A DNA stretch of 64,000 nt from Paraconiothyrium sp. Pb-2020. Its lineage: Eukaryota; Ascomycota; Dothideomycetes; Pleosporales; Didymosphaeriaceae. The stretch spans positions 4,402,001 to 4,466,000 of the forward strand of contig JAJUBI010000005.1 in assembly GCA_022419385.1 (NCBI GenBank), written 5' to 3'. Positions within the stretch are counted from its first letter, which is position 1, and every line of letters begins with the position of its first letter. The translations under genes and the position numbers were made by a program. Positions 34,197-44,143 of this stretch are shown here, piece by piece. The notes beneath the pieces were generated by a model. The model was given only the letters and a program-made list of their open reading frames with translations. It searched no databases and was not told where the DNA came from.

Positions 34197-37100
34197 TCAC
34201 GACACAGGCACAGTCCACTCCTTCAACAAAAGATCCACTATATCCTTCCCGTTGGAAGTCGAAGCTCCACCGTGCTCCCCCTTCGACCTCTTCCTCTCAT
34301 GCGCCTTCCCCTCCCCACCATCCTGTGCTTTCCTCTTCCTGCCCGTCTGCCCCTCTGCCGCGCCATCAAGCGACATCCTCGGCACAGGCTGCCCCCTATC
34401 GCGGGGTTTGAGATACGGCGACGGCAGGTCTTCTTCGCTGTTATACTCCTGCGCGACGCTCGTCACAGGCGGCTGTAAACGCTGCTGCTGCTGCGCCTGC
34501 GCTTCCGCAACCGCCTGGCGCGTCACGGCGCCGATATTCTCGTAGAACTTGTGGCCTACAGGACCAGCGTTAGCGCCCGCCAAATGAGCGGGGTAGGCGG
34601 ACATACTCGCAAAGGAGCACTCTCCTGCGTATTTCGTCGTCGCGCATGCGGTGCAGGAGGGTATCTTGCCGTCGCATTTTATGCTGTACTCTGTGCAGCG
34701 CTCGCAGGGGTTCATGCTTATTTTGGGGGAGACGTCCGAGGCGGGATCTTGCACGCCGGGCTGCGGGCCTTGGTTTTGGATGTAGCGGTTTATGGTGGCG
34801 AGGCTGTAGGGGGATTCGGGTTCGGGACTTTCCGGGCGACTTGAGGGCTTGCCGGGAGCTGAGGCTTGGGTGTTTGCGGGTTCGGATACCCCTGTAGAGG
34901 GACGGGAGGTAGATCTCCTTCCCGCCACGGATGGTGACAGTGCTGTTAAAGGTGGTCCGCCATGGGGCGAGACGAGCTCAGGTCGCTGCCGGTGTTCCGG
35001 CCGACTTGACCCTAGAAGCGCATGGTCTCTGTCATCTTGTGGCATTACAAGACTGAGCGAGCGGCTTCCGGAACGAGAACGATCAATCATGTCGGGGGTC
35101 CGATGGGCTGCATGGGCGCTCGTACGATCATCAATCCCACTCGAATCGCCATCTGTTTGGCTCACTGTGCGGTAGTGTTTTCTCTTTCTGTATGATTGTG
35201 CATCAGTCTCGGCCAGTCTCCAGTTGACACCCTCTTTATCGGAGGATATCTTGCCAGACTCGATGTTAGTATTAGGTAGATGGCCTAGAGCACTCGCAGG
35301 GACATTTCGGGATGTGTGGCTATGACCTAAGTGTGACGCTGGACCTGGCCTTGAAGCAGTGGAAGCCGCCGGAGAATGTGTAACGAGGTGTCCATCCTGG
35401 TGGAGTTGAGAGGGCCGGGAGCCGGTGACGATTGGGGGCAGTTGGTGATGAGACGGAAGCATATTAGGCATATGCTCTTGTGGATACGCGGGAGGCTGGC
35501 TCTGTGCATTCGATGCTCCTGGAGCTGGAAGAATATTGCTGTAACGCTTATGGGTTGATACACCATTGGATATATCAGGTTTGGGTTGAAGTTTTGGTAG
35601 ACCAGAATGTGACTGTTGCAGAACGGGCGAAGAGGCGTGAGCGTGAGCTGTTTCGGAGTGCCTGCTCTCCTGGGCGTTGACCGTTTGCCAAGCATGCGGT
35701 CGTTGCGGGGTTGTTTCTTCCTGTGCGTGAGGTGCTACTGGTTGAGATCTAGCAGTATCCCACGCAGCCTGCGGGCGTAATTTCACTGCTGGAGATGCTG
35801 CTGGTACTTCTGAAGGGGTTGGCACACCACTAGCACCACTTGAATTAACGGATCTGCCGCTAGGGCTATGATGTGGAGGTATGCCAGGTGCAGCATTTCC
35901 AGGCGCAGGCAGTATGTGCCGATGATGCTGATCGTCGGCTACGGGTGACGTGCCCTCTTCGTTCGGTGCAGGAGCATTGCTAAATCGGTAGCCTTGAGGT
36001 AGATCCTTATGTCGTTCTAGATGCCGCTGTAGCAAATCCGCTCTGAAGAATACTTTTCCACACAGCTCGCAGCGTACTTGATTTGGACCATGATTCTTTT
36101 GATGGCGTCGTAAATGCTCCGCTCGTGTGAATGACCTCCCGCACTCTTCGCACACATGAACTTTTAGACCTTTCTTTGCTTTCGAGATTCGACCGGTCTT
36201 CGTGTATACGACTGGGCCAGTCTCGTGCGACCCATGTTCGCCATCGCCATCGGTTCCACTGTATTTGGCGTCATGGTCATCAGCAGGTGACATCATTTCA
36301 CTGGTAGGACTGGCGTGGCTTGCGTGTGGAACAGCAGGAACAGAACTTATGAGGGGAGGTAGCTTTGGCCGACTTCCTGGTCCGAGCGGTTCAGAAGAAA
36401 TGATCCAAGCAGGGGGCGCTGAAGCATATTGTGCCTCTACTACTGGCCTGGCAGTATGTGTGCTGCTCTGCCGACTCTGTGATTGGGTCTGCAGAGCGGC
36501 TTGATCGGCAGGCGTGCCGGAAGGGTCTGGTAGTGCCCCGGAAATGTGGTTTTGGGGGTGTGAATCGCGTGTCGTTTCGCGTGGCTGAACATGCTGATTA
36601 TACTGATAGGAAAACTGAACGTTTGGTAACGGTGCGACCGTCGGGGTAGCACTCGTATGGCCAGCCAGTTGTGATTCGAATTTGCGGCAAAACCGCCGAT
36701 ACAATTTGAGGACTTTGTTTCGAGGGAAACGGCCCCTGGATTGCCCATTGCCGATTTCGCAAGACCGCTGCAACGCCGTGACGCGCTTCAACAGCTTTTT
36801 GACGTGAGTCGCGCAATGAGCGAGCTCATTGACTGTGAGATCTTCATCGTCATCGGTTACTGTCTCATCGCTATTGTCGCTGTCCGATGTTTCAGGTTTG
36901 TCGCTTAACGCGCTAGGCGCTTGTACCGTGCTTCTGTCGAAACCAGAATCTTTTCCACCTGATGGAACACCGCGCGCGGATGAATTGACCAGAAAGTTGA
37001 TGGTTGGCACACGTGACGGGGCGGCGGAGCCATTGAGGGTTTCATCGTCGGAAAAGACGACCTCGCCGAACTTGCTCTCAAGCGCATGTAGAGCCTTTAG

Positions 37101-37601
37101 CGAATCCTGCTGTCGTTGGTGAAGATCTCGAATCGACTCCCGCTCTTGGGCGATCAAGTTGTTGTCGACGTTCCCTTTAGCCTGCGCATTGGCTAGTTGC
37201 AGGACATGTAGTAAGAGTAGGATGCTGTGCTTTAGGCTGTCCAGTCTGCGCCTCAATACCTCGGTCCTCTGCTCTTTCTGCTGTTCATGCGCCCGCGAAG
37301 TCTTCTTTTCGTCCTGGCCTAGGATATTCCCTTTTTCGATAAAATCCTGAACGTCGGCAAACACGGCTTCGCATCGCTTGGCCAGGTCTGCAGCTTCTGA
37401 CAGCGCGGTCTTGGACACATCATGAGTTCCGTCGTCCCGGATAATTCTGCCGACGCCATCGAGTGCGATGGCGGTGGTTTTGGCATGATCCGCGATATCA
37501 GCTACCTCTTGCCGCGCAGAGTCGTACAGCACAGAGCTCAATCGAATGCCAGCGCTGGCTATCTGCGCGATGCTGGCGACAAAGCCTGCGACCTCGGCCA
37601 T
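34197..37601 (-). CDS. Putative transcription factor: STAND-type N-terminal domain, two C2H2 fingers, Zn2Cys6 cluster
   Basis: A single-exon frame of 1134 residues. Residues 1-190 (AGFVASIAQIASAGIRLSSV onward, mostly helical) match the fungal N-terminal domain also found on STAND/NACHT proteins. Two C2H2 fingers lie at 484-504 (CEEC...HQKNH) and 511-531 (CELC...HLERH). A long Ser/Pro/His-rich disordered segment follows. A Zn2Cys6 cluster is at 966-995, with six cysteines in the spacing C-x2-C-x6-C-x6-C-x2-C-x8-C. The last 60 residues are basic (RKRKAQDGGEGKAHERKRSK), a likely nuclear signal. No fungal_trans middle-homology region was recognised. The fingers argue for DNA binding in the nucleus; targets are unknown. 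Confidence 0.87.
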   Translation of the reverse strand: MAEVAGFVASIAQIASAGIRLSSVLYDSARQEVADIADHAKTTAIALDGVGRIIRDDGTHDVSKTALSEAADLAKRCEAVFADVQDFIEKGNILGQDEKKTSRAHEQQKEQRTEVLRRRLDSLKHSILLLLHVLQLANAQAKGNVDNNLIAQERESIRDLHQRQQDSLKALHALESKFGEVVFSDDETLNGSAAPSRVPTINFLVNSSARGVPSGGKDSGFDRSTVQAPSALSDKPETSDSDNSDETVTDDDEDLTVNELAHCATHVKKLLKRVTALQRSCEIGNGQSRGRFPRNKVLKLYRRFCRKFESQLAGHTSATPTVAPLPNVQFSYQYNQHVQPRETTRDSHPQNHISGALPDPSGTPADQAALQTQSQSRQSSTHTARPVVEAQYASAPPAWIISSEPLGPGSRPKLPPLISSVPAVPHASHASPTSEMMSPADDHDAKYSGTDGDGEHGSHETGPVVYTKTGRISKAKKGLKVHVCEECGRSFTRAEHLRRHQKNHGPNQVRCELCGKVFFRADLLQRHLERHKDLPQGYRFSNAPAPNEEGTSPVADDQHHRHILPAPGNAAPGIPPHHSPSGRSVNSSGASGVPTPSEVPAASPAVKLRPQAAWDTARSQPVAPHAQEETTPQRPHAWQTVNAQESRHSETAHAHASSPVLQQSHSGLPKLQPKPDISNGVSTHKRYSNILPAPGASNAQSQPPAYPQEHMPNMLPSHHQLPPIVTGSRPSQLHQDGHLVTHSPAASTASRPGPASHLGHSHTSRNVPASALGHLPNTNIESGKISSDKEGVNWRLAETDAQSYRKRKHYRTVSQTDGDSSGIDDRTSAHAAHRTPDMIDRSRSGSRSLSLVMPQDDRDHALLGSSRPEHRQRPELVSPHGGPPLTALSPSVAGRRSTSRPSTGVSEPANTQASAPGKPSSRPESPEPESPYSLATINRYIQNQGPQPGVQDPASDVSPKISMNPCERCTEYSIKCDGKIPSCTACATTKYAGECSFASMSAYPAHLAGANAGPVGHKFYENIGAVTRQAVAEAQAQQQQRLQPPVTSVAQEYNSEEDLPSPYLKPRDRGQPVPRMSLDGAAEGQTGRKRKAQDGGEGKAHERKRSKGEHGGASTSNGKDIVDLLLKEWTVPVS

Positions 37602-39006
37602 TGCTCAGGTGCTGGGTCTCTGGTCGCGAGGAATGAGATGTCATGTGGAGGGCGACCGCAGCGCGCCACTGACACGCATCGAGCGTGGGCGCCAACAGCT
37701 ATAGATGCGCTAGCATTGAATTGCCCGTTAGATGCGAAAACCTCCGGCAGGATGCGCAGAGGAGAGAGGGGCGGAGAATGAGGGGGCGCGTGAGTGTGAA
37801 TGGAGATGGGAAGACGACAGTTGTGGGGGCGCGAGCGGGAAACGCTGATGCGTCCGGTGTGGCTGTGGCGGGCGTGGCTGCGAGCCCGTTCCACAAGCGT
37901 GGGTACATATTATACTCTGCCCTTGATGACATGCTGCCCGCGTAATCGAAGTATTGCCGTGCAGCGAACATCCGACAGGGAGTCCGCCGCGTAGATATAT
38001 GTCTTGGAGACGCAAACTAGGCAATGCATCAGGCCTGACGGTGTGCGCGAGGCTGGACGGCTGCCTTCTTCGTTCCTTCGGACCCCACCGCACTAAACTG
38101 CATCCGAGGCCGAACATTCCTACAGCCGTTGTCTCGTTGTCGCGCACCACATCATCAGCCTGCCAGGGGGCATCGGCAAAGGTAACCTGGCCAGGGGCAA
38201 CGCCTCGCTAGCTCAGGTTCATTAACCTTCGACGCGCGTTGCCACTCCCTCCCCCCTACCCGATTGGACACGGATGCTGAAGGTTTGTGCAAATGCTATC
38301 GAATCACCGCCACCCTGCGTATGCATTCTATATATGAAGAGTCCATCTTCTTTCGTTCCGGATCTGCATCTACAGCATTCGCTTTGCCCCTAAGATGTGG
38401 GGTACTCGTGGACACAAGCATTCAGCTAGGAAGCACTGTGCCTTCGCTGTGTGCGACCTACCTTCGGTCGACGCGATGCCCAGGTGTCCAGGTGCCCAGG
38501 TGATCTCCAGGTCACGTGTCGGCTATTCGAATGAGAGAAGCGATATGATTGGCTGTCTCACCACGTGACTAAGACTCATTCTGGAAGTGCTGGCGATTCA
38601 GACTGGTATATGATGCTTCAGATTCACCTGAATGCGGCGTTGCCTTAGCGATGAACACTCGCTCGAGCAGTGGTTCTCGACCATGACCTAAGATCGACGC
38701 CGCCCCGACCATCACCGCTACCGTACAAAGTCGCGCGTCAGTCCACCAAGCTGCGCGTCAAACAATCTCAGCATGTGAATCTAGAGAATGCGACCGAGCA
38801 CATGTTGCTTTACGAGCATTCGATACGCCCAACGCCTGCGACAATATGGACGTGTTCCATCGTAAACCTGACGTCATCTTGATAGTGGTACTGTTGGTAC
38901 TAGCACGCAAAGATGATAACAGAAGGCACGACTCAACAAACCGAAGCTACAAGCACAATTACATACCATTCGTAGACACTCCAGCTCATCGACTTCTTCT
39001 TCGCCC
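37602..39006. other. Divergent intergenic region, no gene seen
   Basis: 1.4 kb between the zinc-finger gene and the caleosin gene. It contains a cluster of E-box-like words, listed separately. Frames on both strands are unsupported. Confidence 0.5.
38481..38567 (+). promoter_or_regulatory. E-box-like cluster upstream of the caleosin gene
   Basis: CAGGTG occurs three times at an exact 8-bp period (38481, 38489, 38497), followed by CACGTG at 38513 and again at 38562, with an ATTGG (CCAAT-type) word between. Such words are bound by bHLH and CCAAT-binding factors. The cluster lies about 440-530 bp before the caleosin ATG. Confidence 0.4.
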
Positions 39007-40213
39007 ATGTCCTCCGCCCATCTCCTAGCATCTCACTCTCCCTTCGCCGACACAGTATTACCTAGTAGCCACCCACAGCAGGATTCAGATCAAAAGAACC
39101 CAGACGTTCGACACCCGGGGGACAACCAGATGAATCAGGCACAGACGGACCATCAACACAGTCGCTCAGATCAGACTGGGAATCGTGAGACCGACCACCG
39201 TCAAGAGGCGGACCAGCTTAACAACCTTTCGAACGGGCATCCTCGGGATCACGCAACCCTCTCCAATGGCGTTCCTGCCAACGACGATTCGGACGAAAAG
39301 ACTAAGCTTTCGAGCGATACGATAGCCAACGCCGACAGTGACTCGCACCACGATTGCCAACATTGCCATCACGTGGGTGACAAGGTCAAGGAGTACATAT
39401 GGATAGATAGCAAACCAAAAGAGGTGTCAATGGAAACACGGCCAAGAGAAGACGTGATCATACGATCTATTCGACCGGCGCCCATCACCATTAAACGAAA
39501 ACCCTTCCTCGCCAAACCCGACAGCAAGCTTCGCAACGCCGGTAAAGATAACCCTCGCTTTTTCCGATTCCACATAGCTAACAGTACTAGGGACCGCACG
39601 CGCATATATGGCCGCCACAGAAGAAAAGCCCTACGGTACAACCCACAGAGATTGGGCGCGCAACCACTCGCACCAGACCGTCCTGCAACAACACTGCGAT
39701 TTCTTCGACACGGATCACGACGGCATCATCTGGCCACAAGATACCTTCTGGGGCTTCCACAAGCTCGGCTTCGGCATCATCCTCTCCCTCGTCGCGGTGT
39801 TCATCATTCACGCCAATTTCTCCTACCCAACACTTCCCACCTGGCTGCCCGACCCCTTCTTCCGCGTCTACATCGTGAACATTCACAAAGACAAGCACGG
39901 CTCCGACAGCGGCACGTACGACCATGAAGGCCGTTTCGTCCCCCAGAAATTCATGGACATCTTCGAGAAGTACGCCGACGGGAGGGATTACGTGACGTTA
40001 TGGGATGTTAGCAACATGATGAAAGGACAGCGATGCATCGCAGATCCGATCGGGTGGGGCGGCGCGTTCTTCGAGTGGCTGGCGACGTACCTAATGCTGT
40101 GGCCTGAGGATGGACGCATGATGAAGGAGGACATTAGGGGGATATACGATGGCAGTCTCTTCTACAAGATCGCCGCAAGGCGTGCGTCTAACAAAGCGTA
40201 CGGCTACGAGTAG
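39007..40213 (+). CDS. Caleosin (lipid-droplet peroxygenase family)
   Basis: Two exons (39007-39541, 39591-40213) give 385 residues. The intron is supported by the join KLRNAGTARAYMAATEEKPY, which is family-like; without it the frame drifts into Arg/His-rich nonsense. The caleosin core contains TVLQQHCDFFDTDHDGIIWP (EF-hand, near 218-229), a membrane-hairpin stretch LGFGIILSLVAVFIIHANFSYP with the proline knot region following, GSDSGTYDHEGRFVPQKF and WLATYLMLWPEDGRMMKEDI. The histidines that hold the haem iron in peroxygenases are plausible at the conserved positions. An N-terminal extension of about 150 residues is polar and disordered. Fungal caleosins act in lipid droplets and oxylipin metabolism. 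The stop at 40211 is followed by an unusual open frame. Confidence 0.92.
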
Positions 40214-40612
40214 GAGGCGGAGTGGCAACTTGTCGTCGAGGTCTTCCGGCGGGTCTGGGGCTACGCGTGGGCTTTCACCGTGTGGAGGTTGCGAGCGTGG
40301 AATAACTGGCTATGGAGCTTTCGCCCCTGGACCTGGGGCCGTCGCGTGTGGGTGTATCGACCTGGGAGGTACTCACAAGCCGAGACCTCACACCTCGTCG
40401 ACGCCCTAGCCGTCAAATCTTCGGAAGTCAAAACTCTGCACATCAGGCCGTTAGACGTCATGCCCTCGGACCTCAGAGGTTTGGACATCCAGTCTGGAGA
40501 CATCAGACCTTTGGAGGTCGTTCCTGCCGTTCCTCTGGACCCGGAGCTTGTGCTCACGGAACCTCTGCACCTTGAGCGTGTAGACGTTATCTCTCGGACA
40601 GCGACGCTATAG
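40214..40612 (+). other. In-frame open extension after the caleosin stop
   Basis: Reading on in the caleosin frame, 132 codons are open until TAG at 40610. The first half is Trp/Arg-rich (VWGYAWAFTVWRLRAWNNWL) and the second half is the pentapeptide-like repeat listed next. The region may be a lost C-terminal extension behind a premature stop. It could also be joined by splicing: a GTAGGA donor overlaps the stop, and an AG at 40286-40287 would restore the frame. Chance is the third option. No branch-site consensus supports the splice. Confidence 0.4.
40409..40588 (+). repeat. Degenerate 15-bp tandem repeat, about 12 units
   Basis: Successive 15-bp units align from 40409, with a GA(C/G)NTC-type start, for example GACCTCAGAGGTTTG (40469), GACATCCAGTCTGGA (40484) and GACATCAGACCTTTG (40499). 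The units are in register with the caleosin frame and would encode five-residue repeats such as DVMPS, DLRGL, DIQSG and DIRPL. Confidence 0.75.
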
Positions 40613-41664
40613 ACCTTCATCCCTAGCGTAACATGTACTAGAACACTGGCTGAGTAGCGGCTGCATAATCAAAGCATTACTACCTTTTCATTCTTCGTCC
40701 ACACCGTGGTTCCACGCTGGCTCGTGACTATACGCGCTTCCGACGTTGATCCTCGTACAAAGATATTTCAATGGCGCAGCGTATCAGATGTACTTCGGAT
40801 GAAGGCCGCTGCTGTTTTTCGCGTCATGTGAGAAGAGTACTAGGTTTTCATTGAACGTCGTATAGAGAAAGTAATCTACAAGCTGACATAACGGTACAGC
40901 ACTTCGTCACGGAGCCTCCTCATTCCATCTCTAACATGGCTCGTCCTTTGACGTAGGTATATCACAGTATAGAAGCGTAGTCTCGTCCCGAGTGAAGTAT
41001 ACTGGGCGTGTATTTCCCCACTTTCTCTCTGGGCAGGGGAGCACGGTGGTATAGTACATAACGACTTTGGTATGAAGAATAGTGACGTGGGGAGTGAGGG
41101 GTGAGATGCGAGGACAGTGTTTCGGCTACAAGACGAAGGGAGAGTAGATGTGTATGGATTCTTCGTAAAAGACGCATGATGTTATGCGAGGTCTTACGTT
41201 TGGGACCCGAGGTGAGATGAGATTGTGAGTGTAGTATACTCAAGGGTAGTCCATTGATGCCAACGGTACAGATGGTCAGGCGAAGGTGGGGGTTTTGGAC
41301 TGTTGGGAGGGCGGACGGTGACGCAGGCGACGGGTGAGACGCAGTAGGGTATTTAGTTTGGAAACCGCAATTCTGCAGGAAGGTTTCTAGGGTGTATGGT
41401 ATGAGGTAAGATGCTAGATGAGCTTGGAGACTAGGCTATGTACATATCTGGCTTGGATGCTCCTGCGAAAGTGGGGGCGGGTTGGTGCGGTGTATTTGCA
41501 GCTCGGGGCAATGCGGTTGAGGCGTTGGGCGTGAGGTATGAGGGTAGTGGCTGTGCGGGAGAGAGATGGGGTAGTACGTTGAGAGGGTTGCTGCATTGCC
41601 GAGCCGGAATATGAGGTTCTTTTCCTTTATTTTTCTTATTCTGACTTCATCGAGCGGTACACCG
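40613..41664. other. Intergenic, no gene seen
   Basis: 3' flanks of the convergent caleosin and DUF7820 genes. Short frames are unsupported. Confidence 0.5.
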
Positions 41665-43013
41665 TCATTGTACTATCCATTGGCATTGACAAGTGCTCTC
41701 GCCGATATCTGCTTGCTGCTCTTCGTCCCTCTCCGCGTGCGAGTCGTACATGGTTGACGTGTCAGTCGTACTGAGGAAGTACTTTGGTGCATCGCTTTTG
41801 CGCAGATCACCGTGATCCGACACGCTTTGCTGTTCGCAGTAGGCACGCGTGCCGTTTGGAGCCCATATCTCCGATATTTGTACCACGTATGGAAAAGGCG
41901 GTGGGGACGTGGTATGGGTGCTGTTGTCTTTGGCAGCATACGTACTATTTCCCGTTGTAGCAGCGTGCTGAGACATGTACACATAGATTTCCATCATGGT
42001 ATTGTTGAAGTGGCAGAGCCATGGTTTGTCATCTGGTGACTTGTTCGCTCGTATCTCTCGTCCGGCTTCCTTCCTAGATGGCCCGAGAAACGAGAGTTGG
42101 GCAGCCGTTAGCAGCACGGTGCGGTCGTACGATGCTTCGAAGCGGTATATTGGTTCTTGTCTCGAGTGAGCCGTAGCATAGGCCTCGTCGAAATGCATTG
42201 CGGTGATGGAAAGAGCCTGCTCTCCATAACTGATTTGATTTGTGCTATTCGTCGATCGAATGGACAGAGTCGGTTGGTTTAGGGGGCTTTCGGAGGAAGA
42301 GACGGCGACGTGCAGCACTGCCTCGGAGGTGCACATCCATGCGTCGGCGTCATCGCTATCGGCAAGACAAGCAGAGCTCTGCTGGCGAGGCGTATCGAGC
42401 TTGAGGGAGAAAGGCCCGTCGGGAATGGTAGGACCAAGAGGGAGGGTTGTTGAGGTCCCTGAATCGCTGGGAAATTCGCTAGAAAGCCTTGTCAACCAGT
42501 TCATGGAGTGTATAATCTGAAGAGGGCGACATACCGTTTGGCCAGACGCGGCTTGATGGATAGCAGACTGAGGCAGATGATCAACAAAAGACCGAATTGC
42601 ACCTGAAGTCAATGTGAGGTTAGCATACAAGACACAAATTTCATCGTGGGATGACTAACGCATAGCAGCACGAAGATACGTCGCTTCACTGATAAGCGGT
42701 ACCACTTGCCCTTTGCGGACACTATCCAGAGAGCTTTCGGGAGCGGAGGTAGTGGTTTCGTTTGTGTATTCACATGCGTCAAGGATGTGTACAGTACCTC
42801 TTTCTCTTCTTGATCTGGCGAGACAGTCTTTCCGCAAGAGGTATTGCACCGCTCGATTGGAACCACTTCCAGTCCATGTACTATACCACCCTCCACCTGC
42901 TCATTTCTTGGTGCCCTGTCGAGCGATCGCTTGTCATCGACCGGGAAGAGAGTGAGTATGCTCGGTAACACTGGGATTGGTGCGTTCTTCGGTGATCGGC
43001 GCGAGAATCGCAT
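41665..43013 (-). CDS. DUF7820-type single-pass membrane protein
   Basis: Three exons (43013-42660, 42602-42535, 42487-41665) give 414 residues. The small 68-bp middle exon is read in the frame VQFGLLLIICLSLLSIKPRL. Joined to RRIFVLLC, it makes one strong membrane helix (about 111-135); the alternative frame of this exon is polar and out of phase with the splice sites. The N-terminal 110 residues are cytosolic and disordered. The outer domain (about 140-414) carries several N-glycosylation sequons, MHFDEAYATAH and RFEASYDRTVLLTAAQLSFL, the pattern of DUF7820. Function unknown. Confidence 0.78.
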
Positions 43014-44143
43014 GGAATATAAAGGTTCAGCACTTGGTGTGTTATCACTGCAGAGCTGAGGCCGTTGTCATTCTTAAGGTGCACTGAGGGCTTTCGAGTA
43101 TATATTTGAACGTCGTGTGCATCGCTCGAAGACAACAAAACTGTCTCTATGCGATTGCATGAGACAATCCAGACCGACTGTGCCACTGCATGCGGGAAAA
43201 GGCAACTCGAACGAACGTATCATCTTGGTGTATCTCGGGATACGGCCTCAACATCCGCTCCGGGGGTCGGCGAGGCTACACTTCTATGTTCCATGTGCTG
43301 TGTGACGAGATATTAGCGAGCCTATATTTTTCCGAATAGACTGGGGTCGAAATTTCGATTGGCTTCGACGCTCACTTGATATGGAGGTGGACCGTGCGTG
43401 GCGCCAAACGAGGTGGTGAAGTGTTTTCCCATTGGATCGTTTAACATGCTTTCATACATATGACATCGATAACAAGTGCGTGTGCAAGTGTGCTTCGAAG
43501 CCGTGTCGGTCGTCAGAAAACACTTGCTGCCTAACGACGACACCGTTTCGGCAACCCAAGCACATTGTGAAGAGCGCTTGAGTGCATTGTTGTGAACATC
43601 GTAAGATCGGGGCTGCATACCTTGCTGTGCAGCCCCTAAGGAATGGTTGCGTTTCTCTGGCTCATCGTGGTTTCAGGCGAAGCATCCAAGCAGCGCCAGT
43701 GAGTCTACTGTGGGGGAGCAGGAGTAGCAAGCTGACACTTTGATTAACCAGGGACCTCAGGTTTAGCTGGATCATGTATATGTGCAGCTCACTAATGCTT
43801 TCGCTCACTGGCTGTACATTGACTCGCTAGATATTTCCGTGCATAGTGACCGGTAAGAAAAAGAGAGTTCTCAGCGTCAACTCTTCCCAAAACTGAATCC
43901 TTCTATTAAGATAGGAGGCAGCTATACGTGTGTAATCTATTAGCGTAGGGTAACTGACGCTATGTTACTTCCTTCATAAAGCTGCTGCGCTCCAGCACTA
44001 CGTGTCCATCTCTCGTGTTAGCGCGAGAACTAATTCGAGTTCTAGTGTCGGCCGCTACGGTGCCAGATATACACTTGCTGGCTTGAACAGTGGAATTGGA
44101 CTGCAAGGGTCTTCTGAACCAAATATGCTCATGCTGTAACCGG
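43014..44143. other. Intergenic, no gene seen
   Basis: Promoter of the DUF7820 gene on its right side and the 3' flank of the HeLo-AAA gene further right. No frame with family support. Confidence 0.5.
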
